From positions 1-64,000 of the forward strand of contig NZ_JACJON010000042.1 in NCBI RefSeq assembly GCF_014695585.1: a stretch of DNA of 64,000 nucleotides, read 5' to 3'. Within the stretch, counting starts at the first letter, position 1. Each line of letters starts with the position of its first letter. The DNA is from Microcoleus sp. FACHB-831. GTDB taxonomy: Bacteria > Cyanobacteriota > Cyanobacteriia > Cyanobacteriales > FACHB-T130. A program made the translations under genes and the position numbers. Positions 44,790-53,771 of the stretch are shown one piece after another. The notes below the pieces were generated by a model. It was not told the origin of the DNA, ran no database searches, and saw nothing but the letters and a program-made list of their open reading frames with translations.

Positions 44790-45623
44790 ATGAATCCCTG
44801 CCCTGCAATTACCCTAAGTCATGTAAGCAAAGCTTACTCTAATGGAACTGTAGCCTTGCAAGACATGAATTTAACTATCGCCGAAAGTCAATTTGTTAGT
44901 CTTGTTGGTCCTTCTGGGTGCGGTAAAAGCACGGCATTGCGGATTATGGCTGGACTGGGAAAAATGAGTTCTGGCACTATTGAATGGGGCGAACATGAAC
45001 CCCAACGCGAATTAGCATTCGTTTTTCAAGAAGCAGCACTAATGCCTTGGGCTAATGTATTTGATAACGTGCGTTTGCCCTTAAAGTTGGCTGGTGTATC
45101 TAAGCAAAAGTCTCGTGCTGCGGTGCAAGAGGCCATCTATTTAGTGGGGCTGAATGGGTTTGAAAAATCATATCCTCGCGAACTATCTGGCGGGATGAAG
45201 ATGCGGGTTTCTATTGCTAGGGCATTAGTAACTCAGCCAAAAATATTGCTGATGGATGAACCTTTTGGCGCTTTGGATGAGATGACGCGCAGTAAATTGA
45301 ACAGCGATTTACTCGCATTGTGGCAAGAAAAACGCTGGACTGTTGTGTTTGTCACTCACAATATTTATGAAGCTGTGTATTTGTCGAATCGGGTAGTTGT
45401 GATGGCGGCGCGTCCTGGCCGAGTGGTGGCTGATGTGAAAATTGATGCAGCTTACCCCCGCACTGAAGAATTCCGCACTTCAAAATTGTGTAATGAATAT
45501 TGTCGAGAAGTTTCTGCCCGTTTAACAGAAACTATCTCTGATTTGTCTCGTTCCTCGGCTCTGCCTGGAAATGCCCTTCATGAGGCTCCAGCCTCCATAA
45601 CGAGAGGCTCTTCCTCTCTATAG
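44790..45623 (+). CDS. NMT1-type ABC importer, ATPase
   Basis: 277 residues of the SsuB/TauB/NitD group. Walker A is GPSGCGKST (about 41-49), the signature LSGGMKMRVSIARAL and Walker B ILLMDEPFGALDEMT. It powers the permease encoded 85 bp downstream. The last ~20 codons (RSSALPGNALHEAP...) are encoded by the interspersed palindromic element at 45546-45652, so the original C-terminus has been replaced or extended by repeat DNA. Confidence 0.9.
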   Translation: MNPCPAITLSHVSKAYSNGTVALQDMNLTIAESQFVSLVGPSGCGKSTALRIMAGLGKMSSGTIEWGEHEPQRELAFVFQEAALMPWANVFDNVRLPLKLAGVSKQKSRAAVQEAIYLVGLNGFEKSYPRELSGGMKMRVSIARALVTQPKILLMDEPFGALDEMTRSKLNSDLLALWQEKRWTVVFVTHNIYEAVYLSNRVVVMAARPGRVVADVKIDAAYPRTEEFRTSKLCNEYCREVSARLTETISDLSRSSALPGNALHEAPASITRGSSSL

Positions 45624-45652
45624 GTGTTCCCAACCTGGAGCATTGAAACGAT
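45546..45652. mobile_element. MITE-like element overlapping the ATPase 3' end
   Basis: Begins TCTCGTTCC, holds GAGGCTCCAGCCTC and GAGAGGCTCTTCCTCTC hairpins and ends near CCTGGAGCATTGAAACG. It is a degraded member of the 115-119 bp family. It supplies the stop codon and final codons of the ATPase gene. Confidence 0.6.
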
Positions 45653-45707
45653 AAATTTGAATGCCATAATTTGCCGTTATAAAAAACACTGATACTCACT
45701 TAAAAAT

Positions 45708-46556
45708 ATGACAAAAATTATAGAGCGCAATGGATCTTTAGCCCAGCAAAAGATGGTTAATTTACTCAATAAGTTAATATCAATTGATTTCATCGCCCCC
45801 GCTATAGTTGGTATAGTGGTGTTATTAGTATGGGCGATTTTTGTGCGGGTTACTGGTGTACCTCCGTATATTCTTCCTGGCCCTTGGCTGGTGTTAAAAA
45901 CGCTAATTAGTGAGTGGAATGAGCTGTTTCCATCACTGATGATTACTTTGCAAATTACAATGGCGGCTTTTGTTGCGGCTGTTGTTTCGGGATTGTTGGT
46001 GTCTATCTTGTTTACTCAAAGTAAGTGGATAGAACGCAGTTTGTTTCCTTATGCGGTAATATTGCAGACAACGCCAATTGTAGCGATCGCTCCTCTCATT
46101 ATCATCTGGCTGAAAAACAATACCTTCGCCGCTTTAGTCGTTTGCGCCTGGCTTGTAGCATTTTTTCCCATTGTCTCTAATACGACGTTAGGACTCAATA
46201 GCATTGACCACAACTTAGCTAATGTATTTCAACTCTACAGAGCATCCCGCTGGCAAACTTTGCTTTATCTCCGCTTACCAAGCGCCTTACCCTATTTCTT
46301 GGGTGGTTTGCGAATTAGCGGCGGCTTGGCGTTGATTGGTGCGGTTGTGGCTGAATTTGTAGCGGGTACTGGGGGAGCTAAGTCGGGAATTGCCTACCAA
46401 ATATTGATGTCTAGCTACAATTTGCAAATTCCCCGAATGTTTGCAGCTTTAATTATGACTACAAGCTTGGGAATTATCATCTTTATTGTGTTAACTATTC
46501 TGTCTGATTTCCTGTTAAGCAACTGGCATGAAAGCGCTGTCCAACGGGAAAATTAA
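45708..46556 (+). CDS. NMT1-type ABC importer, permease
   Basis: 282 residues with six hydrophobic segments and the binding-protein-dependent permease loop near residue 195 (RLPSALPYFLGGLRISGGLALIGAVVAEF, cited as EAA-type region). It belongs to the SsuC/TauC family and forms the channel for the lipoprotein and ATPase encoded just upstream. An A/T-rich spacer of about 230 bp follows. Confidence 0.9.
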   Translation: MTKIIERNGSLAQQKMVNLLNKLISIDFIAPAIVGIVVLLVWAIFVRVTGVPPYILPGPWLVLKTLISEWNELFPSLMITLQITMAAFVAAVVSGLLVSILFTQSKWIERSLFPYAVILQTTPIVAIAPLIIIWLKNNTFAALVVCAWLVAFFPIVSNTTLGLNSIDHNLANVFQLYRASRWQTLLYLRLPSALPYFLGGLRISGGLALIGAVVAEFVAGTGGAKSGIAYQILMSSYNLQIPRMFAALIMTTSLGIIIFIVLTILSDFLLSNWHESAVQREN

Positions 46557-46785
46557 GCTATATATATAATTTTTAATATAGTAGACCCATTAATATAGCA
46601 GACCTTTAATTTATCTACATCATCCGTTTGACAGAAATAATTTGATACATATTTTTGTCAATTAATCCAGTTAATCCAAGATAGATAATCTTGGTGAAAA
46701 ATGTTCATGTTGCACCAAACCATAGGTAGAGGGCAGGCCAAGTAAGAAGAAGTTAAATTATGTAAAGTTGTTTTTTAATAATTTT

Positions 46786-47502
46786 ATGCTTCTTACCTCG
46801 AAACCAGTAAAAGAGATCTTTTGTTGCCCAGAAGAATCTAATTTTTATTCACATTCACTAGAAAGTTTAGTTTTAAATAATTGCACTCGTTCGGATGTTG
46901 TAGTTGAGTTTGGTTCAGGAGATGGAAGCCCAGTAATTAATTCATTAACAAGAACCAAATTTGATGGTGTAATACATGGATTTGATTTAAGCAAGGAAGC
47001 TTGTCAAGTTGCTAATTCAAAAATAAAAGAATCTAAATTAAGTAGTAAATATATAATCCATAATTCATCTTTTTTTGACGCTTCTAAACCGGATGCTGAC
47101 TATCTGATATCAAACCCACCCTATCTTCCAGCATGGGATAACGATCTTTATCAACCACTGTTACATGGCGGTGTAGATGGCAATGCAATTTCCAAGCAGC
47201 TTTTATCCTTAGATTATGAAAATGTAATGCTGATGGTATCTAGCTATTGCGATCCCAAGGGGATGATTAGTTATGCAAAAGCTAAAGGATACTACGTTCC
47301 TAGTTTTGTAGTTTCCCCACTAGAGTTTGGCTATTATAGCTCTGAACCAAAAGTTAAAAAACGCATCGAAGAACTGCGAAAAGAAAATAGGGCATTTTAT
47401 TCTAAAAACATCTATCTATTAGCAGGGGTTGTGTTTAAGAAGCGGCATAGCTTAATGATAGATTTGTCTGAAGATCTAGCTAAAATAATGACATCGTTGT
47501 GA
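46786..47502 (+). CDS. SAM-dependent methyltransferase with NPPY motif
   Basis: About 238 residues from the ATG at 46786 (an in-frame TTG lies at 46768). It has motif I VVEFGSGDGSPV, the acidic motif DLSKEA and the catalytic ISNPPYLPAWDN. The NPPY motif marks methylation of a planar amine (Gln, adenine or similar), as in HemK/PrmC and N6-adenine enzymes, but no target-recognition domain is present. It is clearly more A/T-rich than its neighbours and lacks HIP1 sites, suggesting transfer from elsewhere. Substrate unknown. Confidence 0.72.
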   Translation: MLLTSKPVKEIFCCPEESNFYSHSLESLVLNNCTRSDVVVEFGSGDGSPVINSLTRTKFDGVIHGFDLSKEACQVANSKIKESKLSSKYIIHNSSFFDASKPDADYLISNPPYLPAWDNDLYQPLLHGGVDGNAISKQLLSLDYENVMLMVSSYCDPKGMISYAKAKGYYVPSFVVSPLEFGYYSSEPKVKKRIEELRKENRAFYSKNIYLLAGVVFKKRHSLMIDLSEDLAKIMTSL

Positions 47503-47782
47503 GAGGTGGAACATAAGTATCCTGAAGGCAAAACGGATAAAAAGCAGGATAGTTAGATGTTGTTCTTTTTAACGAAGGGTATTTTATCTTGGAATCCGCG
47601 AATGGCGCTTTGCTCAAGTATTTACCTATCGATGCAACTAGGGTAGATTCGGTTGAGGTAAAGCTGCCATTAAATACTGGTTAGACATATATTCCAACGA
47701 ACCTTTGTTTGCCAACCATTCACGAACTGTGTAGATGCTCCAAGATTTTAAAAAATTGTACGAGAAGGAAGAAAATTATATG

Positions 47783-48886
47783 CAGAGCAACGTTTTTAGT
47801 TTACCAAGAATTTCGTCTGAGGCAAAAAATAAGCCAAACTATACTGAGGCGGAGCAGGAATTTATACAACTGCTCGATATGGAGGATCTAGATAAGAAGG
47901 TTCAGGCAGATCCAACCATAGCGGCTAATTTTGAAAGCGCGATCGCAGCCGCAATTGAGGAAGCTTACGAGTCAGGTGCTGGGGATGCAGAAGCACACCG
48001 ATTTTTACAGCGGATACTTTATCGCATTAATCGGCTAAAGCTATTTTGGTATGACGATTTGCGGCATTATACAAACGAGCGATCGCTTTATTTGCAAACC
48101 GTTTTAGTCAAAATTGAGGAAGCTTGGCAACAGTGGGAATTCTCTCAAGTTGACGTGGAAGCACTTCAAAAATTATATGTTAAGGAAGCATTAAAAGAAC
48201 GCGCTGCCGCAGATCTCGATCCTGCTTTGTCTGCTGATAGTCGCTACTTGCAAGAGGAAATGACTGAAGCTGGCTACCGCCGAGTGTTGGCGATTGGTTC
48301 TTTTGATGGTTTAGTTGAAGGAAGTCGCCTTTCGCGCATTTTGGGTGGTGCTGCTAATGAGGTGCAGGCAACGCTAACAAAGGTGTTGCTTGAAGAGTAC
48401 GGTAACGGTCGTTTAACTCGCAAGCATTCTACTTATTTTGCTCAAATGCTTGATGAGTTTGGGATGAATACGGAACCAGAGGCGTACTTTGATATAGTGC
48501 CTTGGGAAGTGCTGGCTTGTGCTAATCATAATTTCATGCTGACGGAGTGGAAGCGTCATTATTTGCGCTACAACGGCGGATTAGCGTATTTTGAAATAGC
48601 AGGCCCTGCGGCTTACAGAAATTATCTAGCGGCGGCGCAGCGGTTGGGGTTATCGCAGGCGGCGATGGGTTATTGGGAGTTGCATATTAGGGAAGACGAA
48701 CGGCACGGACAGTGGATGTTGGATGATGTAGCTTTGCCACTGGCGGATATGTATCCGGATCGTGCGTGGGAATTGGTGCTGGGATATGACCAAGAGAAGT
48801 TGATGGGCGATCGCGCTGGTGCTGCTATTGTGCTGTCGGCGAAAGAGGCAGAACGGGAAGCGTTGGAGGCGATCGCGGCACGTTGA
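47783..48886 (+). CDS. iron-containing redox enzyme, haem-oxygenase-like fold
   Basis: About 367 residues. An ATG at 47735 would add 16; the ATG at 47783 has a better ribosome site (GAAGGAAG). The C-terminal two-thirds carry the haem-oxygenase-like helical pattern with acidic/His strings typical of the Haem_oxygenas_2 family: EYGNGRLTRKHSTYFAQML, PWEVLACANHNFML and GYWELHIREDERHGQW (cited in part). Such proteins bind a di-iron centre and oxidise amine, fatty-acid or ring substrates. Nearby genes concern nitrogen compounds; the substrate is unknown. Confidence 0.72.
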   Translation, partial: QSNVFSLPRISSEAKNKPNYTEAEQEFIQLLDMEDLDKKVQADPTIAANFESAIAAAIEEAYESGAGDAEAHRFLQRILYRINRLKLFWYDDLRHYTNERSLYLQTVLVKIEEAWQQWEFSQVDVEALQKLYVKEALKERAAADLDPALSADSRYLQEEMTEAGYRRVLAIGSFDGLVEGSRLSRILGGAANEVQATLTKVLLEEYGNGRLTRKHSTYFAQMLDEFGMNTEPEAYFDIVPWEVLACANHNFMLTEWKRHYLRYNGGLAYFEIAGPAAYRNYLAAAQRLGLSQAAMGYWELHIREDERHGQWMLDDVALPLADMYPDRAWELVLGYDQEKLMGDRAGAAIVLSAKEAEREALEAIAAR

Positions 48887-49319
48887 GCGAGACTCTCGCC
48901 CTAAGTTTAGATCCTTCTACATTTAAGCCCGAAAAACCCGTAATTGGGGGGTCTCCCCCCAAACCCCCCGTTGGGGGACGGGGTGCGTCCCCCAAGCCCC
49001 CTCCACATTAAAGTTGTGCCCCCGTTGAGGCTTTGGGGGTCGCGTTGCTTGGGATAGAAGTTGCGATCGCTCTATACCCCTAAAGAAGGCTTGTGCTTAC
49101 GCATATATCTAGAAAGAACGAGCTTATACTATTTGGGTTTAGGATTGTGGGGTTGAAGTAGAGACGCTTCCAAAATCTAAAATCCAAAATCCAAAATGCT
49201 ATTAGCGGGCTTTTATAAAAACTACGCCGCTAAAATTGCTGAAATTGAGTTAAGGGTGGGTAAGTCTTAAACAATGTTATAGTTTGGTGCAATATGAGTG
49301 AAAATGGACGATCGCTACG
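48887..49319. other. intergenic 433 bp with C-rich palindrome and heptamer repeats
   Basis: Contains a C-rich imperfect palindrome (about 48944-49012, CCCCCCGTTGGGGGACGGGG) and tandem heptamers of the CAAAATC type at 49170-49197. No gene or recognised operator was found. Confidence 0.5.
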
Positions 49320-50669
49320 ATGCAATCAGTTGATTGGGACGCCATTGTTACTGCTTTAGCCGGGGTCGAAGTCATCACCGACGCTACTCAAGTCGCCAAA
49401 CTTTCGCAAGACTATCATACTTTCAGCCCCGTTCTGGTTCCCCTCCTGAGTGGGAAAACTGGGGACTTGGTTGCTCGTCCTGCTACTGAGGAGCAAGTAA
49501 TACAGGTTGCAAAAACCTGCGTTAAGTATAAAGTGCCGCTTACGGTGCGTGGTGCGGGAACTGGAAATTACGGCCAGTGCGTGCCTTTGCATGGTGGGGT
49601 TATTTTGGATACCACGCGATTGAATGCAATTCGCTGGGTGAAGCCAGGTTTAGCGTGCGTTCAAGCAGGGGTGAAACTGGCGGCGCTGGATAAACAAGCG
49701 CGGGAGATTGGTTGGGAAATGCGGATGGCTCCTTCAACTTATCGCACGGCGACAATTGGGGGATTTATTGGTGGAGGGAGTGGTGGAATTGGTTCGATTA
49801 CTTACGGACAATTGCGCGATCGCGGCAATCTTCACGCCCTCCGAGTTATTACTATGGAAGACGAACCGCGTGTTATTGAATTGCGCGGCGATGATGTCCA
49901 TAAGGTGAATCATGCGTGGGGCGTAAATGGCATCATCACGGAATTAGAAATTCCTTTGGGGCCAGCTTATCCTTGGGCAGAATTAATTGTTGCCTTTAAT
50001 GATTTTATGGCAGCGGCTAAGTTTGGTCAAGCATTGGGGGATGCTGATGGATTAATTAAGAAGTTAATCTGCATTTGTGCATCTCCAATTCCTTCTTACT
50101 TTGCTGCTTTTAAGAATCAGATTCCTGAAGATCGTCCCTGTGCTTTATTAATGATAGCGGAATCCTGTTTAGAACCATTACAGGGATTAATTTCACAGTA
50201 CGGCGGCAGTATTTGTTATCAAAAATCCGCCCAAGAAGCCAGCAAAGGCACGTCTTTAGCGGAATTTACTTGGAATCATACGACTTTACACGCTCGTAAT
50301 GTAGATCCATCGCTGACTTATTTGCAAACTCTGTTTCCAAATGATAAGGATTTAAAGCTAGTCGAGCATATGTATCATCATTTTAGGGATGAAGTGATGA
50401 TGCACCTGGAATTTATTAGGGTGAATGGTGCAGCAATTCCAGCAGCATTGCAACTCGTTCGCTACACAACAGAAGAGCGTCTTAACGAGATTATGCGCTA
50501 TCACGAAGACCAAGGCGCGTTTATTGCTAATCCTCACACTTATATTATTGAAGATGGAGGACGCAAGCATATGGACCCGCAGCAAGTGCAATTTAAGGAA
50601 ATGGTCGATCCTTATGGGCTGATGAATCCGGGTAAGATGAAAACTTTGGTAAAAAGTAAGGCACAATGA
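49320..50669 (+). CDS. FAD-binding oxidase, PCMH/GlcD-type
   Basis: 449 residues. The PCMH flavin-binding domain has VARPATEEQVIQVAKTC, VRGAGTGNYGQCVPLHGGV and IGGFIGGGSGGIGS, and the C-terminus DPYGLMNPGKMK is typical of lactate/glycolate-type oxidases. It dehydrogenates a 2-hydroxy acid or a related compound. Its stop overlaps the start of the creatininase homologue (ATGA at 50666-50669), so the two are translationally coupled and should act in one pathway. Confidence 0.87.
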   Translation: MQSVDWDAIVTALAGVEVITDATQVAKLSQDYHTFSPVLVPLLSGKTGDLVARPATEEQVIQVAKTCVKYKVPLTVRGAGTGNYGQCVPLHGGVILDTTRLNAIRWVKPGLACVQAGVKLAALDKQAREIGWEMRMAPSTYRTATIGGFIGGGSGGIGSITYGQLRDRGNLHALRVITMEDEPRVIELRGDDVHKVNHAWGVNGIITELEIPLGPAYPWAELIVAFNDFMAAAKFGQALGDADGLIKKLICICASPIPSYFAAFKNQIPEDRPCALLMIAESCLEPLQGLISQYGGSICYQKSAQEASKGTSLAEFTWNHTTLHARNVDPSLTYLQTLFPNDKDLKLVEHMYHHFRDEVMMHLEFIRVNGAAIPAALQLVRYTTEERLNEIMRYHEDQGAFIANPHTYIIEDGGRKHMDPQQVQFKEMVDPYGLMNPGKMKTLVKSKAQ

Positions 50670-51478
50670 TGCACAGTTTTATTCCCCCAGAACGGTTTTT
50701 TCCTTATCTAACTTGGACTGATATCCAAGCGATGCCAGATAAGGAAAATGTGGTAATTATTCAGCCTGTGGGTGCAATTGAACAACATGGCCCGCATTTG
50801 CCTATAATTGTAGATTCGGCTATTGGTGTGGGTGTTATTGGCAAGGCTTTAGCCAAGCTAGATGCGAATGTACCAGCATACGTCTTGCCGCCTTTGTATT
50901 ACGGGAAATCTAACGAGCATTGGCATTTTCCGGGTACAATTAGTTTAAGCGTGCCGACGCTTTTGGCAGTTTTAACTGAAACGGCTGAGAGTATTTATCG
51001 GGCTGGTTTTCGCAAATTCGTGTTGATGAATTCGCACGGTGGGCAACCGCAGGTAATGGAAATTGTCGCGCGGGATTTGCGCCAGAAGTATGATGATTTT
51101 GTGGTATTTCCGTTGTTTACTTGGCGGGTTCCTCACATTGCCAAGGAATTGATTGCGCCAAAAGAAATGGAATTGGGTATCCATGCTGGCGATGCAGAAA
51201 CGAGTATCATGCTATCGCTTTTGCCGGAACAAGTGAAGATGGAAAAAGCTGTTGCGGAATATCCGCAAGGTTTGCCGGAAGATAGTCTTTTGAGTATGGA
51301 AGGTAAGTTACCGTTTGCGTGGTTGACGCGAGATTTATCTCAGAGTGGCGTTATTGGCGATCCAACGGTGGCGACTAAAGAAAAGGGCGATCGCTTGTTA
51401 GAATCTGTCTCCGATGGTTGGGTTCAAGTCATCAAAGATATCTACAAATTCCGTCAGCCTCAAGCTTGGAAGCCGTGA
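50666..51478 (+). CDS. creatininase-family amidohydrolase
   Basis: 270 residues with the metal-binding pattern IIQPVGAIEQHGPHLP near residue 35, LMNSHGGQ and the downstream HAGDAETSIML. The family cleaves cyclic or formyl amides (creatinine, FAPy compounds in the ArfB-type, mycofactocin peptides). Coupling to the FAD oxidase and the URC1 (GTP cyclohydrolase-like) gene in the same region make a formamide of a pyrimidine a possible substrate (inference). Confidence 0.87.
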   Translation: MMHSFIPPERFFPYLTWTDIQAMPDKENVVIIQPVGAIEQHGPHLPIIVDSAIGVGVIGKALAKLDANVPAYVLPPLYYGKSNEHWHFPGTISLSVPTLLAVLTETAESIYRAGFRKFVLMNSHGGQPQVMEIVARDLRQKYDDFVVFPLFTWRVPHIAKELIAPKEMELGIHAGDAETSIMLSLLPEQVKMEKAVAEYPQGLPEDSLLSMEGKLPFAWLTRDLSQSGVIGDPTVATKEKGDRLLESVSDGWVQVIKDIYKFRQPQAWKP

Positions 51479-51544
51479 AACTTATCATTTTTAAGTTAGT
51501 ATAAGTTTATGAAGGCTGTCGAATTCCTATTCAGGTTCTAAAAA

Positions 51545-51685
51545 ATGGATATTTCAGATGACCGCAAAAGGCGAATAATGGAGCATCTCGGCAGAACTAA
51601 ACCTAGCAATCAACCGAGTGCGCCAGCTAATTCAGAGCAACGCAACCAGCAGATTAGGGATCATGTAAAGAGAACGAGAAAGTAG
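51545..51685 (+). CDS. 46-residue basic small protein
   Basis: A short ORF too small for usual ORF searches. It begins MDISDDRKRRIMEHLGRTK and ends RNQQIRDHVKRTRK, so the two ends carry a loosely repeated basic helix pattern (R..I..H..RT) seen in small cyanobacterial proteins. It lies 66 bp after the creatininase gene on the same strand. The ribosome site is weak. No function is assigned. Confidence 0.45.
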   Translation: MDISDDRKRRIMEHLGRTKPSNQPSAPANSEQRNQQIRDHVKRTRK

Positions 51686-51702
51686 GATAAATTATCTTCC
51701 AA

Positions 51703-52086
51703 TTAGTCGGGCGAAGCTAATAAGGAAACATGGGCGCTAACGATGCGCCAACCCTGTTCGGTTCGCATCCAAGTTTGGCTTTGTCGTCCAGTTTTATTAG
51801 AGGTTTTGCGCTGAAATTCTGTCGTGGCTGTGGCGAAATCTCTGCCGTAAGTAGTGATAACTGTATTAATAAGAATTCTATCTAAATTAACAGGCGATCG
51901 CTGGCTGCGAAAAGCAGCTATTTCATCATAACCATACAGATTTTCAGTGACTCCAAACCGCACCGTCTGCGGGCTGTTCCAAAATAGTTCGTCAAGTACG
52001 GCGACATCGTTGCTAATCAAAGCTTTTTCGTAACGCTGAAAGGCTGCTGTTACTTCAGCTACTACTTCGGGAATGTTGATATCCAT
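51703..52086 (-). CDS. hpxZ: HpxZ/AtzH-like protein (DUF3225, NTF2 fold)
   Basis: 127 residues: [21 protein letters not shown] at the start, then [16 protein letters not shown] and [11 protein letters not shown] (in short form). HpxZ and AtzH proteins go with AtzG/AtzE-type amidases in oxalurate and s-triazine breakdown, where AtzH is thought to help remove a carboxyl or amide product. Its AtzGE partners here are 20 kb away at 30063-31679. The next gene on the strand is the amidohydrolase at 52244. Confidence 0.83.
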   Translation of the reverse strand: MDINIPEVVAEVTAAFQRYEKALISNDVAVLDELFWNSPQTVRFGVTENLYGYDEIAAFRSQRSPVNLDRILINTVITTYGRDFATATTEFQRKTSNKTGRQSQTWMRTEQGWRIVSAHVSLLASPD

Positions 52087-52172
52087 TAAAAACTTCCGAT
52101 TGTTAGGGTTAATCTCGGATTTTGAAACGCAGATAATGCGGAGTAATGCAGATATTTAACTTCTCTTAGCTT

Positions 52173-52203
52173 CCCTCGTTCAGGTGAAGCCTGGGAACGA
52201 GGG
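52173..52203. repeat. short hairpin related to the MITE-like family
   Basis: CCCTCGTTCAGG and its near complement CCTGGGAACGAGGG enclose a 5-nt loop. It resembles one end of the 115-119 bp elements and may be a solo end. Confidence 0.55.
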
Positions 52204-52243
52204 AAGTCGGGGAGCAAAAAGTAGTAAGGTGGCCAGCGCCAAC

Positions 52244-53668
52244 CTAAGAGTAACCTTTAGCGGCTCGTTCTGGCAATCCCATCACGCTTCGGTAGTGGGA
52301 TTCAATTTCGCTAATTGATTTAGATTGCCGCTTTGTAACCCACTGACTGCGCTCAAACAATTCTTTTTTCAAATCATCTACGTTAATGGTTGTTACGTTA
52401 CCATTGGCAACAATTTGTTTCCCATTCACCCAAGCGCTATCTACTGCCTGAGTGGGGCGTCCCCATATTAGCAAACCAATGGGATCTGTTCGGGGTAGAA
52501 GGGATAAATTAGTAAGGTCGTAAAGTACCAAATCTGCTTTTTTACCTACAGTCAGCGAACCAAGTTCATCGCCGAGGTTTAATCCCTTCGCGCCGCCTAA
52601 AGCTGCCATTTCTACAGATTCGCGGGGCGAAATCCATTGGTGGTAATCTAAATCTGTGACGTTGTGTAAAATTGAGCCGATTTTAATTGCTTCTAGTAAG
52701 TCTTGCGAGTCGTTGCTAGAAGCGCCATCGCATCCAAAAGAGACGTTTACTCCAGCTTGACGATATTTCAAAATAGGCGCAATGCCGCTTCCTAAGCGCA
52801 GGTTGCTGAGGGGATTGTGTACTACGGTTGATTGAGTTTCGGCTAAGATGGCGATATCGTCATCGTTTAACCAGACGCAGTGGGCTAAAGAAGTTTTGGA
52901 ACTGAGATAATTTATGCGCTTTAGGTGTTCGACGGCGCTACAACCGTATTTTTCTTGCGCTAGCAACTGTTGAGCTTTGGTTTCTAGTAAGTGGGAATGG
53001 CGACAAATATTGTAGCGATCGCTCAATTCTATGCATCCTTCAAACAAAGCATCGCTGCACAGTTGAATCCCCGTTGGTGCAACTAGGAAATATATCCCCT
53101 CTTCTGGGTTGTGAAATTTGTCAATAGCTTCCTGCATCAGTTGTAAAGATGCAGCAGTTGAGCGAAGATACGCTTTGTGTTCCCTTTCTGTACCAGCGGA
53201 GGGAATGCCAGCATTGAGAGATTCATCTTGAATCAGCGGTGCAATAAAAGCGCGGATTCCTATTTCTTTGTAGCCGCGAACAGCAGCTTCAATGGTTTCT
53301 AGTTCTTTACCCGGAATTAAAACTAAGTGATCGACAACGCTTGTACCCCCTGAAAGTAAAGTTTCTACTGCCGTGCCTAAAGCACTGATATATACCTGTT
53401 CTGGTTCGAGGGGTGCAAATTCGTAAAGTTCCGCCAGCCACAATTCTAGAGGAACAGGGGGAATAATACCCCGCTGCCACATCTCGGAAGAGTGGGTGTG
53501 CGCGTTGAAGAAACCGGGGAGTAGAAGTTTGTTCGTACCATCGACGGCTGTACCGACGACATCTAGATTGGGTGCAATGGCGCTAATGTGCGAGTCTGCA
53601 ATTTGCACATCGACAGTGCCGTAACCGTCATCAACCGGAACTAAAACTTGCTGAAGGGTAAAACTCAC
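52244..53668 (-). CDS. amidohydrolase, TrzN/guanine-deaminase-like
   Basis: 474 residues of the metal-dependent amidohydrolase superfamily. HxH at 57/59 (FNAHTHSSE), then a C-terminal CDGASSNDSQDL-type Asp motif, SLAHCVWLNDDD and the ring-hydrolase pattern VVHNPLSNLRLGSG. The closest characterised types deaminate or dehalogenate N-heterocycles (8-oxoguanine deaminase, atrazine chlorohydrolase, cytosine/guanine deaminase). It is divergent from the isochorismatase-like hydrolase, with a possible NtcA box at 53717-53730 between them. Confidence 0.85.
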   Translation of the reverse strand: MSFTLQQVLVPVDDGYGTVDVQIADSHISAIAPNLDVVGTAVDGTNKLLLPGFFNAHTHSSEMWQRGIIPPVPLELWLAELYEFAPLEPEQVYISALGTAVETLLSGGTSVVDHLVLIPGKELETIEAAVRGYKEIGIRAFIAPLIQDESLNAGIPSAGTEREHKAYLRSTAASLQLMQEAIDKFHNPEEGIYFLVAPTGIQLCSDALFEGCIELSDRYNICRHSHLLETKAQQLLAQEKYGCSAVEHLKRINYLSSKTSLAHCVWLNDDDIAILAETQSTVVHNPLSNLRLGSGIAPILKYRQAGVNVSFGCDGASSNDSQDLLEAIKIGSILHNVTDLDYHQWISPRESVEMAALGGAKGLNLGDELGSLTVGKKADLVLYDLTNLSLLPRTDPIGLLIWGRPTQAVDSAWVNGKQIVANGNVTTINVDDLKKELFERSQWVTKRQSKSISEIESHYRSVMGLPERAAKGYS

Positions 53669-53716
53669 AAATTTGACCTTTTACTTAAAAATTACAGAAC
53701 TCTATCAGTCTTGGTG

Positions 53717-53730
53717 GTAAATAGTGGTAT
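53717..53730. promoter_or_regulatory. near-consensus NtcA box (GTA-N8-TAT)
   Basis: GTAAATAGTGGTAT differs from GTA-N8-TAC in the last base. It lies in the 103-bp divergent region between the amidohydrolase and the isochorismatase-like hydrolase. This is a weak site taken alone. Confidence 0.3.
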
Positions 53731-53771
53731 TCAAGACATCATGTTGATTTCTCTAATTCACAATTTTAATT

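Noticed and set aside
47553-47684. Open stretch of 43 codons ending in a stop, reading like a gene tail
   Set aside because: No start codon and no recognised family; too short to list as a gene, mentioned only as a possible remnant.
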